The notes below the pieces were generated by a model. That model did no database searches, was not told the DNA's origin, and worked only from the letters and a program-made list of their open reading frames with translations. Of a DNA stretch of 27,927 bases, positions 8,448-16,731 are shown in pieces (position 1 is the stretch's first letter; each line of letters opens with the position of its first letter). Origin of the DNA: JANPPS01 sp031428635 (GTDB lineage: Bacteria > Pseudomonadota > Alphaproteobacteria > Acetobacterales > Acetobacteraceae); the NCBI GenBank assembly GCA_031428635.1, contig JANPPS010000018.1, forward strand, positions 1 through 27,927, written 5' to 3'. The position numbers and the translations under genes are program-made.

Positions 8448-10216
8448 TGTGCGGCATCGGCGGCGTCGTCATGGACAGCAGCAGCCCCCCGCCGACGCCC
8501 GCCGTGCTGGACGCGCTGACCGGGGCCCTGGCCCATCGTGGCCCGGATGGCGGCGGCCACTTCGCCCGCGGACGCGTGGCCCTGGTACATACCCGGCTGG
8601 CCATCATCGACTTGGCCGGCGGCGACCAACCGCTGTTTGCCGGCCCCGCCACCCTGGTCGCTAATGGCGAGGTCTATAATTATCGCGCGTTGCAGGACGC
8701 CCTGCGCGCGCAGGGCGTGGTCCTGGCGACCAACAGCGATTGCGAGCCACCGCTACATTTGTGGCGCACGGCTGGCTCCGCCTATGCCAGCCAACTGCGC
8801 GGCATGTACGCCATCGCCATCCATGAACGGGCCGACCGTACGGTCACGCTGAGCCGTGACCCGTTCGGGATCAAGCCGCTATACACCGCCACAATACCCG
8901 GCGGGCTACTGTTCGCGTCGGAGGCGCAGGCCCTGCTCGCCACCGGCCTGATACCGCGCGCCGTGCGCCCCGGCCCGCGGGAGGAACTGCTGCAAATGCA
9001 GTTTACCACCGGTGCCGACACGATCCATGCCGGTATTCAGCGTGTGCTGCCCGGCGAAACGCTGGTTATCGCCGACGGCCATGTGCTGGAACGCCGCCGT
9101 ATCGACGCCCTGCCGCCCGGCGGCCCGGAACCCGTGAGCGACGAAGCGGCGATCGCCCGGCTCGACACGGCGCTCGAGCGGTCGGTCGATCTGCATCAGC
9201 AATCGGACGTGCCGTACGGGCTGTTTCTGTCGGGCGGAATCGATAGCGCGGTCGTGCTGACGATGATGGCGCGCCTGAATAGCAGCCCCGTCCTGGCCTA
9301 CACCGCCGGGTTCGACAGCCCGGGTGCGGCCGATGAGCGTGCGCAGGCCGCCGCCCTGGCCCACGGCGCCGGCGCCCGGCATGAGACGCTGCTTATTACG
9401 GAGGCCGCGGTCTGGCAGCATCTGCCGGCCATCGTCGCCGCCATGGACGATCCAGCCGCCGACTACGCCATCATACCGAGCTGGTTCCTGGCCCGCCGCG
9501 CCCGGCACGACGTGAAAGTTGTGCTGTCCGGTGAGGGCGGCGACGAAATCTTCGGCGGCTATGGCCGCTACCGCAGTGCCATGCGCCCATGGTGGCAGGG
9601 CGGCCGCCCGATGCGGACGCGCGGCACATTCGATCGGCTGGACGTGCTGCGCGTGCGGCCGACCGTGTGGCGCGACGGGCTGGTCGCGGCCGAAAGTCAG
9701 GCCGCGACCCCGGGCCGCACCCGGCTGCAGGTGGCGCAGGCAACGGACTGCGCCGATTGGCTGCCGCACGACCTGCTGCTGAAACTGGACCGATGCCTGA
9801 TGGCCCATGCGATCGAGGGCCGTACGCCGTTCCTCGATCCGGACGTCGCGGCGGCCGGGTTCTGCCTGCCGGATGGGATGAAGGTGCGCGACGGCCGGGG
9901 TAAGTGGCTGCTGCGGCAATGGCTAGCGCGTCACGCCCCCGCCGCCCGCCCGTTCGCGCCCAAGCAGGGCTTTACCGTGCCGATCGGCGCCTGGATCGCG
10001 GGGCAGGGCGCGCGGCTTGGGCCGTTGGTGGCCGCGCAGCCTGGCGTGGCGGAGATTGCGGCTCCCGATCGGGTCGTGGCGTTGTTCCGCGCGGCGCATG
10101 GCAAGCGGGAAGGCTTTGCTGCGTGGACGCTGCTTTTCTACGCGCTATGGCACAACGCTCATATCCTGGGCCGGTCATCCGACGCCGACGTGTTCGACAC
10201 TTTAGGGGCGCACTAA
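8447..10216 (+). CDS. asnB: Asparagine synthase (glutamine-hydrolysing)
   Basis: ATP-dependent amidotransferase of 589 aa. The N-terminal Ntn glutaminase domain has the catalytic Cys2 (MCGIGG), with HRGPDG at 30-35, RLAIIDL (Arg50), NGEVYNY (Asn73) and SDCE (Asp98). The synthetase domain has the PP-loop SGGIDS at 262-267, then SGEGGDEIFGGYGRY and a substrate-side segment MAHAIEGRTPFLD. All expected catalytic residues are present. The ATG at 8447 is fixed by Cys2; the ORF is open further upstream only by chance. The C-terminal segment resembles asparagine synthase homologues found in polysaccharide clusters. Lying directly behind a GT4 gene, it could amidate a sugar acid rather than make free asparagine; that is inference. 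Confidence 0.93.
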   Translation: MCGIGGVVMDSSSPPPTPAVLDALTGALAHRGPDGGGHFARGRVALVHTRLAIIDLAGGDQPLFAGPATLVANGEVYNYRALQDALRAQGVVLATNSDCEPPLHLWRTAGSAYASQLRGMYAIAIHERADRTVTLSRDPFGIKPLYTATIPGGLLFASEAQALLATGLIPRAVRPGPREELLQMQFTTGADTIHAGIQRVLPGETLVIADGHVLERRRIDALPPGGPEPVSDEAAIARLDTALERSVDLHQQSDVPYGLFLSGGIDSAVVLTMMARLNSSPVLAYTAGFDSPGAADERAQAAALAHGAGARHETLLITEAAVWQHLPAIVAAMDDPAADYAIIPSWFLARRARHDVKVVLSGEGGDEIFGGYGRYRSAMRPWWQGGRPMRTRGTFDRLDVLRVRPTVWRDGLVAAESQAATPGRTRLQVAQATDCADWLPHDLLLKLDRCLMAHAIEGRTPFLDPDVAAAGFCLPDGMKVRDGRGKWLLRQWLARHAPAARPFAPKQGFTVPIGAWIAGQGARLGPLVAAQPGVAEIAAPDRVVALFRAAHGKREGFAAWTLLFYALWHNAHILGRSSDADVFDTLGAH

Positions 10217-11538
10217 TGCACTTCGACACTATTCTGCGCGGCGGGACCTGCGTGCTGCCATGGGCTGAGGTAACGGCCGATATCGGCGTCAAAGACGGTC
10301 GGATCGCATCGATCGGCGCGGCGGCTGGCGATACGGCGGACACGGTGCTGGACGTCACCCACCTTCATGTCCTACCCGGGCTAATCGACCCGCACGTCCA
10401 TTTGCGCGACCCCGGCGACCCGGCCATCGAGAGTATTCGTACCGGCACGCTGGGTGCCGTGTTGGGCGGCGTCACGACCGTGTTCGACATGCCCAACACG
10501 TCGCCCGCCATCACCGACGCCGCGTCCGTGGCCTGGAAGCAGGCGCATATCGGGCATGAGGCCTGGTGCGACATGGGCTTCTACGTCGGCGCGACCAAGG
10601 GCAACGTCGCCGAACTGGCGGGGCTGGAAACGCAGGCCGGCGTGTGCGGCGTGAAGGTGTTTGCCGGTAGCTCGACCGGCGACCTGCTGGTGGAGGATGA
10701 TGCATCTATCGAGCAGGTCCTACGGCACGGGCACCGCCGGATCAGTTTTCATAGCGAGGACGAGTATCGGCTGCAGGCCCGGCGTGGCCTGTTCAACGAC
10801 GGTGACCCGTACCGGTCGCACATGGAATGGCGGGATGTGGACTGCGCGCTGATCGGTACGCAACGCATCCTGGCCCTGGCCGAGCGGACGGGCCGGCCGG
10901 TGCATATCCTGCATGTCTCGACCGCGGAGGAGCTGGTGCTGCTGCGCCAGCACCGCCGCACGGCGACGGTGGAGTTGCTGGTCAACCACCTAACGCAGTG
11001 GGCGCCGGACGCGTACGACCGATTGGGTGGGTATGCGGTCATGAACCCGCCCATTCGGGACCGCCGGCACCTGGATGCGGCATGGGCGGCGGTGGCGGAC
11101 GGGACGGCGGATACGATCGGGTCGGACCATGCGCCCCACCCGCGCGCGGCCAAGGAGCGGCCCTGGCCATCGGTCGCGGCCGGGTTGACGGGCGTACAGA
11201 CCCTGGTGCCGGTCATGCTGGACCATGTGTCCGCGGGGCGGCTGACGCTGGGGCGGATGGTGGACCTGATGGCGGCGGGGCCTGCGCGGGTTTATGGCCT
11301 GGCGGGCAAGGGCCGTATCGCCGCCGGGTACGACGCGGATTTTTCGGTCGTGGACCTCGGCGCCCGGCGCGTAATCACAAATGACTGGATCGCGTCGCCA
11401 TGCGGTTGGACGCCCTTCGACGGATTGGCCGTGACGGGCTGGCCGGCCATGACGATCGTGCGAGGTCGGGTCGTGATGCGGGACGGCGCGGTTCTGGGCG
11501 CGCCGTCCGGCCAGTTGGTTGCGTTTACTTCAGCGTGA
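10216..11538 (+). CDS. pyrC: Dihydroorotase
   Basis: Zinc amidohydrolase that closes carbamoyl-aspartate to dihydroorotate in pyrimidine synthesis. The product is 440 aa. It has the metal motif DPHVHLRDPG (His60, His62), a lysine at about 147 in GVKVFAGSSTG, further candidate metal histidines at 179 and 230/233 (HILHVST), and SDHAPH at 303-308. The ATG at 10216 overlaps the asnB TAA by one base, indicating coupling. Its last 14 bp overlap the end of the convergent gene at 11525. The class I amidohydrolase family also includes allantoinases and hydantoinases, but the DPHVHLRDPG and KVFAGSSTG motifs favour dihydroorotase. Confidence 0.9.
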   Translation: MHFDTILRGGTCVLPWAEVTADIGVKDGRIASIGAAAGDTADTVLDVTHLHVLPGLIDPHVHLRDPGDPAIESIRTGTLGAVLGGVTTVFDMPNTSPAITDAASVAWKQAHIGHEAWCDMGFYVGATKGNVAELAGLETQAGVCGVKVFAGSSTGDLLVEDDASIEQVLRHGHRRISFHSEDEYRLQARRGLFNDGDPYRSHMEWRDVDCALIGTQRILALAERTGRPVHILHVSTAEELVLLRQHRRTATVELLVNHLTQWAPDAYDRLGGYAVMNPPIRDRRHLDAAWAAVADGTADTIGSDHAPHPRAAKERPWPSVAAGLTGVQTLVPVMLDHVSAGRLTLGRMVDLMAAGPARVYGLAGKGRIAAGYDADFSVVDLGARRVITNDWIASPCGWTPFDGLAVTGWPAMTIVRGRVVMRDGAVLGAPSGQLVAFTSA

Positions 11539-11989
11539 GCGTGATGCCGTCGGCCGAGCCCTGCAGGCGCGCACCCTTGGTCACGTTATCGACGCGGATC
11601 TCAACACCGTGGGTGTTGCGTAGCACTTGCCCGCTCAGGCCGTTGACGAGCGTGGCTTCACCGGTTGCGGCCACGTACGTGCCGCTGAAGTCCTGCAGGC
11701 GCTTCAGGTTATAGACCCGGCCCCTGCCGCGGACCGTGGAGAAGCCGACGTCGGCGACCGTCACCCCGTTTACGGTGAACCGGTAGCTCTTGCCGGCAAA
11801 TCGCAGCACGCCGTCGCCCCAGGTGTAGCCGATGCCGACCGCCGCGCCCTTGGCCGTGATATCGACCGTGCCGCTGGCGGGGCCGCGCTGACCGGGGTCA
11901 CCGGCGGCGGCCAAGGCGGGTAGGCTCATCGCGGAAAGGCTGGCCCCGGTGAGCATGACGGCGAGGGCAAGGCGGCGGGTGGTGGTCAT
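11525..11989 (-). CDS. Secreted conserved protein of unknown function
   Basis: The 154-aa product has a clear Sec signal peptide (MTTTRRLALAVMLTGASLSAMSLPALA, cleavage likely after ALA). The mature part reads as beta-rich: VGIGYTWGDGVLRFAGKSYRF, VADVGFSTVRGRGRVYNL, DFSGTYVAATGEATLV, then VEIRVDNVTKGARLQG. I recall similar signal-peptide proteins annotated as hypothetical in alphaproteobacteria but do not assign a family. I set the start at the ATG at 11989, which follows GGAG with 6-base spacing; an earlier in-frame ATG at 12004 would prefix MLERA. The 3' end overlaps pyrC tail-to-tail. It is probably co-transcribed with the upstream lipoprotein gene. Confidence 0.82.
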   Translation of the reverse strand: MTTTRRLALAVMLTGASLSAMSLPALAAAGDPGQRGPASGTVDITAKGAAVGIGYTWGDGVLRFAGKSYRFTVNGVTVADVGFSTVRGRGRVYNLKRLQDFSGTYVAATGEATLVNGLSGQVLRNTHGVEIRVDNVTKGARLQGSADGITLTLK

Positions 11990-12047
11990 AGCGCGCTCCA
12001 ACATAGTATGCGCGACGGTAACGGTATCGTGCCCGGCCGGTTCCGTA

Positions 12048-12428
12048 TCAGCCTGCGAACAAGGATTTAGGCCAACGCGCCTTACGATAATCCACCTGCT
12101 CCGGCGTGGGCGGCGGCGTATCCGCGACGGGTCTCACGCCGGGGGGCAAGTTCGCCGGGTCGGCCCAGCAATCGACGACGCCCAGGCTGCGGCTACAGAA
12201 CGCCGGCTCCTCCGGGCCTGAATAACGCGGCGCGCAGTATGTCTGACCGCGGTCGAGGTGCACGATGGAGCAGTCACGTCCGGTGATGGCCGACACGCCG
12301 ATATCCGCGACGCCGCGGCCGAACACCACCACACTCGTCGCCTCCACCGCGATCAGGGCGGTGCTGATGCCGGCCGGGTCGGAACAGGCGGCGAGCGGTA
12401 GGGTCAAGGCCAGCAACAGCGTGCGCAT
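12048..12428 (-). CDS. Small putative lipoprotein
   Basis: The 126-aa product starts MRTLLLALTLPLAACSDP, a short hydrophobic signal with lipobox LAAC, so the mature protein is probably lipidated at Cys15. The mature part begins with a small hydrophobic region (ALIAVEATSVVVFGRGVADIGVSAITG) followed by a segment with four Cys (DCS, YCAP, FCSR, DCWADP) that could form two disulfides in the periplasm. The C-terminus is Pro-rich. Function is not known. It is divergent from the TPR protein gene and upstream of the secreted protein gene at 11525-11989, with a 58-bp gap between the two. Confidence 0.78.
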   Translation of the reverse strand: MRTLLLALTLPLAACSDPAGISTALIAVEATSVVVFGRGVADIGVSAITGRDCSIVHLDRGQTYCAPRYSGPEEPAFCSRSLGVVDCWADPANLPPGVRPVADTPPPTPEQVDYRKARWPKSLFAG

Positions 12429-12474
12429 ACGTCATTGGCGCATCGACCCGCTAAAATCAGGTTAAGCCCCTCGT

Positions 12475-12503
12475 TTGCCTGCCATCCGCCCCGCCGCTAT
12501 AAA
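12475..12503 (+). promoter_or_regulatory. Predicted sigma-70-type promoter for the TPR-bamB-der unit
   Basis: TTGCCT (12475-12480) and TATAAA (12498-12503) are separated by exactly 17 bp. These match four and five of six consensus positions. A transcript starting about 7 bp downstream would carry the AGGGGG ribosome site at 12514-12519 before the start at 12525. This is a by-eye prediction. Confidence 0.5.
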
Positions 12504-12524
12504 CCCCGTTAGCAGGGGGTGGGC

Positions 12525-13190
12525 GTGGCGGATATTTTCGACGAGGTGAATGACGACCTGCGGGCCGAACGCGCGGGGCGCCTGGCGCGCCGCTATGGCG
12601 CAGTGGTCGCGCTGCTCGTCGTGCTCGCCGCCGGTGGAGTGATCGGATACGAGGCCTTACGTGGGCAGCAGGCGAAGCAGGCCGAGGGCATCGCGGCCGA
12701 TTATTTAACCGCCGTCAGTGCCGGGCCCGCCGGGCAGGCAGCGCTGGACCGCATGGCGGACACTGGTCCCCCCGGCTACCGGTCGCTCGCCCTGCTGCAG
12801 GCCGCATCGATCCGGGAGAAGGCCGCTGACGCACCCGGCGCGCTGGCGGATTGGGATCGGCTGGCAAACGACCCGACCGCGGACCCGCTGCTACGTGACC
12901 TTGGCACGCTGCTTTGGGCGCAACACCAGGTCGATACCGGCCCTGCCGACGCCGTAATCGCCCGGCTGCAGCCGCTGACTGCGCCCACCAATCCGTGGCG
13001 GGCCCTGGCGCTGGAAACCCAGTCCTGGATTTTGACCCGCACGGGCAAGACCGAGCAGGCGCGCGCCATCCTGGGCGCCCTGGTCGTCGACGCTGCGGCG
13101 CCGGACGGGGTGCGCGGCCGCTCGCAGGCCCTGCTGGCCCGGCTCAACGCGCCGGAACCTGGACCTGCCGTGGCGGCGTCCGGCGGATGA
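12525..13190 (+). CDS. TPR-like membrane-anchored protein (YfgM-like)
   Basis: The 221-aa product begins (V)ADIFDEVNDDLRAERAGRLARRYG, the typical N-terminus of this alphaproteobacterial family. One membrane span follows (about residues 25-44, VVALLVVLAAGGVIGY), then a periplasmic Ala/Leu-rich helical region consistent with tetratricopeptide-like repeats. YfgM in enterics assists the SecYEG/PpiD periplasmic chaperone network; a similar role here is inferred. The GTG at 12525 is placed 5 bp after the AGGGGG site; a GTG at 12519 overlaps that site and is less likely. The TGA overlaps the next gene's ATG by three bases. Confidence 0.85.
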   Translation: MADIFDEVNDDLRAERAGRLARRYGAVVALLVVLAAGGVIGYEALRGQQAKQAEGIAADYLTAVSAGPAGQAALDRMADTGPPGYRSLALLQAASIREKAADAPGALADWDRLANDPTADPLLRDLGTLLWAQHQVDTGPADAVIARLQPLTAPTNPWRALALETQSWILTRTGKTEQARAILGALVVDAAAPDGVRGRSQALLARLNAPEPGPAVAASGG

Positions 13191-14494
13191 GACGCTCTGT
13201 CCTACTGCTCGCGTTTGCCCTCGGTGGCTGCAGCGTGCTCGATACCTTTCTGAGCGATAACAAAGTCCCGATCGAGGGTAAGCGAGAGGTTGTGTCCGTC
13301 GTGCGTCGCGGATTGGAGGTCGACGTAACCGACCCGGCGCCCGTCAGCGTGCCCCCCGCCGTCGCCACCCCGAATTGGCCGCAGGTCGGCGGTACCCCCG
13401 CCCACGATGGCGGCCATGTCGCCGTGGCCGGCTTCGACCCGGTCTGGCGCTCAGACGTCGGCGCCAGCGGTGGCTATCGTGACAAGATCCTGACGACACC
13501 AGTCGTCGCCGGCGGACGGATTTACACCATGGACGCCGACGCGAATGTCGACGCGTTCGATGTGCAGACCGGGTCGCGCATTTGGCGAACCGAGACCCAG
13601 GGTGACGAGGATCGTAGCACCAACGTGGGTGGCGGCGTGGCCGTCGATGGCGGCGTTGTGTTCGTGACCACGGGCCGCGCGGACGTCCTGGCGCTAGATG
13701 CAACGACGGGCGTCGTTCGCTGGCGGAAGTCGCTCGGCAGCCCCGCGCGATCCGCCCCAACGGTGTCGGGCAGCCGGCTGTTTGCGACCACGATCGATAG
13801 CAAGCTCGTGGCCCTATCGGTCAAGACCGGTGAGCGCGAGTGGCAGTATCAGGGTAACTCGGTCGCCACGACCCTGCTCGGCCAAGGTGCCCCGGCGGTG
13901 TCGGACGGGATCGTGCTGGCCGGGTTCGGCTCGGGTGAACTGGTGGCAGTGCGGGAGGAGAGCGGTGCACTGGTCTGGTCCGACAGCCTGGCGTCGTCGC
14001 GTGGGCGCAACAGCCTGGTGGACCTGTCGGCTGTCCGCGGCCTGCCGGTCGTGGATCGCGGCCGGGTGTACGCCGTGGGTGCGGGCGGCCTGCTGCTCGC
14101 GCTTGACCTGCGCACGGGCCGGCGGTTGTGGGAGCGGGAGATCGGCGGCACCCAAACGCCGTGGATCGCGGGCGACTGGCTGTTTGTGCAGACGACGGAT
14201 CAGGCGCTGGCCGCGATCCGCGCCTCTGATGGGCGGCTGCGTTGGGCACGCGACCTGCCGCGCTATGAGAACGAGAAGAAGCAGCAGGACGTGATCTTCT
14301 GGACCGGCCCGGTGCTGGCGGGCGGTAAGCTGATCCTGGCCGGCAGTAACGAGCAGGCGGTATCGATCTCGCCGGCGACGGGCAAGGTGATCGGGTTGGT
14401 TGACCTGCGCGGTCCGGCCACCGTGCCTCCGGTCGCAGCGGCCGGTACGCTATTCATCCTAACCGAAGACGCAACGTTACAGGCCTTTCGATGA
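13187..14494 (+). CDS. bamB: BamB-like PQQ beta-propeller lipoprotein
   Basis: Outer-membrane-associated lipoprotein of the BAM complex that helps insert beta-barrel proteins. The 435-aa product has signal peptide MRRSVLLLAFALGGCSVLD with lipobox LGGC (Cys15). It then has repeated beta-propeller blades with the recurring pattern of a GxxYxxDxxxxVxAxDxxTGxxxW type: IYTMDADANVDAFDVQTGSRIW, VLALDATTGVVRW, LVALSVKTGEREW and LLALDLRTGRRLW. The start is fixed by the lipobox; the frame is open upstream by chance. The TPR protein-BamB-Der order is a common alphaproteobacterial arrangement, which supports the call over a PQQ dehydrogenase-like enzyme. It overlaps der by 4 bp (ATGA). Confidence 0.9.
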   Translation: MRRSVLLLAFALGGCSVLDTFLSDNKVPIEGKREVVSVVRRGLEVDVTDPAPVSVPPAVATPNWPQVGGTPAHDGGHVAVAGFDPVWRSDVGASGGYRDKILTTPVVAGGRIYTMDADANVDAFDVQTGSRIWRTETQGDEDRSTNVGGGVAVDGGVVFVTTGRADVLALDATTGVVRWRKSLGSPARSAPTVSGSRLFATTIDSKLVALSVKTGEREWQYQGNSVATTLLGQGAPAVSDGIVLAGFGSGELVAVREESGALVWSDSLASSRGRNSLVDLSAVRGLPVVDRGRVYAVGAGGLLLALDLRTGRRLWEREIGGTQTPWIAGDWLFVQTTDQALAAIRASDGRLRWARDLPRYENEKKQQDVIFWTGPVLAGGKLILAGSNEQAVSISPATGKVIGLVDLRGPATVPPVAAAGTLFILTEDATLQAFR

Positions 14495-15831
14495 CTGATC
14501 TCCCCGTTGTTGTGATCGCCGGACGCCCAAACGTCGGTAAAAGTACGCTGTTCAACAAGCTGACCGGCCGTCGGTCGGCCATCGTGAACGACACGCCGGG
14601 CGTAACCCGTGACCGCAAGGAGGGCGAGGCGCTGCTGCGCGGTAAGCGGGTGCGCGTGATCGACACCGCGGGGTTGGAGGAGTCTGCGCCTGACACCCTG
14701 TATGGCCGCATGCGCGCGAGTAGTGAGGCGGCGGTGGCGCTGGCCGACCTGGTCGTGTTCGTCGTCGACGCGAAGACCGGTATCACGCCGGCCGACAGCC
14801 ACTTCGCCGCCTGGCTACGGCGTCAGAACCGGCCCGTGCTGCTGGTTGCCAACAAGGCCGAGGGGCGGACCGGCGGAAACGCGGCGCTGGAGGCCTATCA
14901 GCTGGGCCTGGGCGAGCCGCTGGCGATGTCGGCCGAGCACGGCGTCGGTTTGTCGGACCTGATGACGGAAATCGCGGACCGCCTGCCGGACCAGACCGGC
15001 ATGGACCCGGCCGACCTCAATCGCCCGCTGCATCTGGCGATCATCGGCCGCCCGAACGCGGGAAAAAGCACGCTGCTGAACCGCCTGCTGGGTGAGGAGC
15101 GGATGATCACTGGCCCCGAGCCCGGCCTGACGCGTGACGCGGTGGCGGTGCAATTACGCGACGCCGTGGGCCCGATCGAAATCGTCGATACCGCCGGATT
15201 GCGGCGTAAGGCGCGGATCGATCAGCCGCTCGAAAAGATGAGTGTCAGCGCCAGCATCGAGGCGCTTAAAATGGCTGAGGTCGTGCTGCTATGCGTCGAT
15301 GCGCTTGAGGGTATGAACGAGCAAGACCTTCAACTCGGTCGCCTGATCGAGCGGGAGGGCCGGGCCTGCGTGCTGGTATTGAATAAGTGGGACGCCGTGG
15401 CCGACCGGACCGCTACGCGCAAGGGGTTCAGCGATCGCCTAGAGACCAGCATGGCGCAGATGAAGGGTATACCGGTGCTGACCATCAGCGCGGCCACCGG
15501 TGCCGGCGTTGATAAGATACTGCCTGCTGTCCGCGCGGTGTACGAGACCTGGAACAGCCGGGTTGCCACGGGCGCGCTGAACCGGTGGTTTGAGGAGGTG
15601 CTGGAGCGCCATCAGCCACCGCTCGTCGACGGGCGGCGGCTCAAGCTGCGCTACATCACGCAAGCCAAGGCCCGTCCGCCGACGTTCATCGCGTTCGGCA
15701 CGCGGGCGGAGCAGATGCCGGAGGACTACCAGCGATATTTGGTCAACAGCCTGCGCGAGACGTTTACCCTGCCGGGCGTGCCGATCCGGCTGCAGCTGCG
15801 AGGGACCAAGAACCCGTACACGGATGACTGA
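14491..15831 (+). CDS. der: Ribosome biogenesis GTPase Der
   Basis: Double-GTPase essential for 50S subunit maturation. The 446-aa product has two G domains. The first has P-loop GRPNVGKS (11-18), NDTPGVTRD, DTAGLEE and NKAE (121-124, in place of the usual NKxD). The second has P-loop GRPNAGKS (186-193), GLTRDAV, DTAGLRRK and NKWD. A KH-like C-terminal domain follows, ending LRGTKNPYTDD. The ATG sits in a 4-bp overlap with bamB. The GT9 gene begins inside its last codons (8-bp overlap). The Glu in the first G4 motif is worth noting, but I believe it is a common alphaproteobacterial form. Confidence 0.97.
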   Translation: MTDLPVVVIAGRPNVGKSTLFNKLTGRRSAIVNDTPGVTRDRKEGEALLRGKRVRVIDTAGLEESAPDTLYGRMRASSEAAVALADLVVFVVDAKTGITPADSHFAAWLRRQNRPVLLVANKAEGRTGGNAALEAYQLGLGEPLAMSAEHGVGLSDLMTEIADRLPDQTGMDPADLNRPLHLAIIGRPNAGKSTLLNRLLGEERMITGPEPGLTRDAVAVQLRDAVGPIEIVDTAGLRRKARIDQPLEKMSVSASIEALKMAEVVLLCVDALEGMNEQDLQLGRLIEREGRACVLVLNKWDAVADRTATRKGFSDRLETSMAQMKGIPVLTISAATGAGVDKILPAVRAVYETWNSRVATGALNRWFEEVLERHQPPLVDGRRLKLRYITQAKARPPTFIAFGTRAEQMPEDYQRYLVNSLRETFTLPGVPIRLQLRGTKNPYTDD

Positions 15832-16705
15832 AATCCTTGTCATCCGGCTGGGGGCGCTGGGTGATTTCGTGTTGTCGTTCGGGCCATTCGCGTCGATCCG
15901 TGCCGCCCACCCGGATGCCCGGGTCACGTTGCTGACCACGGCCCCGTATCGCGAACTCGCGGAACGGGCGCCGTGGTTTGACCGGGTCATGATCGACAAA
16001 CGCCCGGCCTGGTGGAATCTCGGCGGGGTGTTGGCGCTGCGCCAGGCTTTGCGGGGCTACGACCGTGTCTACGATCTGCAAACGTCGGCGCGGTCGGGCT
16101 GGTATTACGCGCTGGCCGGGCGTCCGCCGTGGTCCGGTATCGCCCGCGGCGCGTCCCATCCGCACGCGAACCCGGGGCGCGATGCGATGCACACCCTCGA
16201 ACGGCAGGCGGAGCAGTTATCGGTGGCCGGCGTGCCGATGGTGACGCCGGACCTTTCCTGGTGGCCCGCCACAATGGTGCCCGGCGACTACGCGGTGCTG
16301 GTGCCCGGTGCGGCCGCGCATCGCCCCAGAAAACGGTGGCCGGTCGATCGCTATGCGGCGATGGCGGTGGCGTTGAAGGCACACGGGCTACAATCGGTCG
16401 TGGTCGGCACCGGCGCCGATGGCGATGCGGCCGAGACGATACTGATCGCGTGCCCGAGTGCGCTGAACCTCACAGGCCGCACAACCTTGCTGGAATTGGG
16501 TGGCCTGATGCGGGGCGCGCGGCTGGCGGTAGGCAACGATACCGGGCCGATGCACCTGGCCGCGGCGGTTGGCGTGCGCTGCGTCGTTCTGTTTTCGTCC
16601 GATAGTGACCCGGCGCTCACGGCCCCCCGCGGCGACGTGACGGTGCTGGCCGAGCCGGACCTGGCCAATCTGCCGGTGGACAGGGTCGTGGCCGCGCTGG
16701 CATAG
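15824..16705 (+). CDS. Glycosyltransferase family 9 (heptosyltransferase-like)
   Basis: Predicted GT-B enzyme of 293 aa resembling LPS heptosyltransferases. It has N-terminal ILVIRLGALGDFVLSFGP (about 4-21), an ADP-sugar-side segment with PGAAAHRPRKRWP and the hallmark NDTGPMHLAAAVG late in the sequence. These fit the WaaC/WaaF family that adds heptose or related sugars to lipid A-core on the inner face of the membrane. The exact sugar is not readable. The ATG at 15824 overlaps the last 8 bp of der, so the two are probably translationally coupled; thrS follows after 26 bp. Confidence 0.92.
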   Translation: MTEILVIRLGALGDFVLSFGPFASIRAAHPDARVTLLTTAPYRELAERAPWFDRVMIDKRPAWWNLGGVLALRQALRGYDRVYDLQTSARSGWYYALAGRPPWSGIARGASHPHANPGRDAMHTLERQAEQLSVAGVPMVTPDLSWWPATMVPGDYAVLVPGAAAHRPRKRWPVDRYAAMAVALKAHGLQSVVVGTGADGDAAETILIACPSALNLTGRTTLLELGGLMRGARLAVGNDTGPMHLAAAVGVRCVVLFSSDSDPALTAPRGDVTVLAEPDLANLPVDRVVAALA

Positions 16706-16731
16706 ACGGCGGCCCGAACCCAAGGACGCCC

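Noticed and set aside
8906..9919. Minus-strand ORF of 337 codons within the asparagine synthase gene
   Set aside because: The plus strand carries an intact asparagine synthase; the antisense product shows no recognisable domain.
16706..16731. T-box or operator leader for thrS
   Set aside because: Only 26 bases separate the GT9 stop and the thrS ATG, too short for such a leader.
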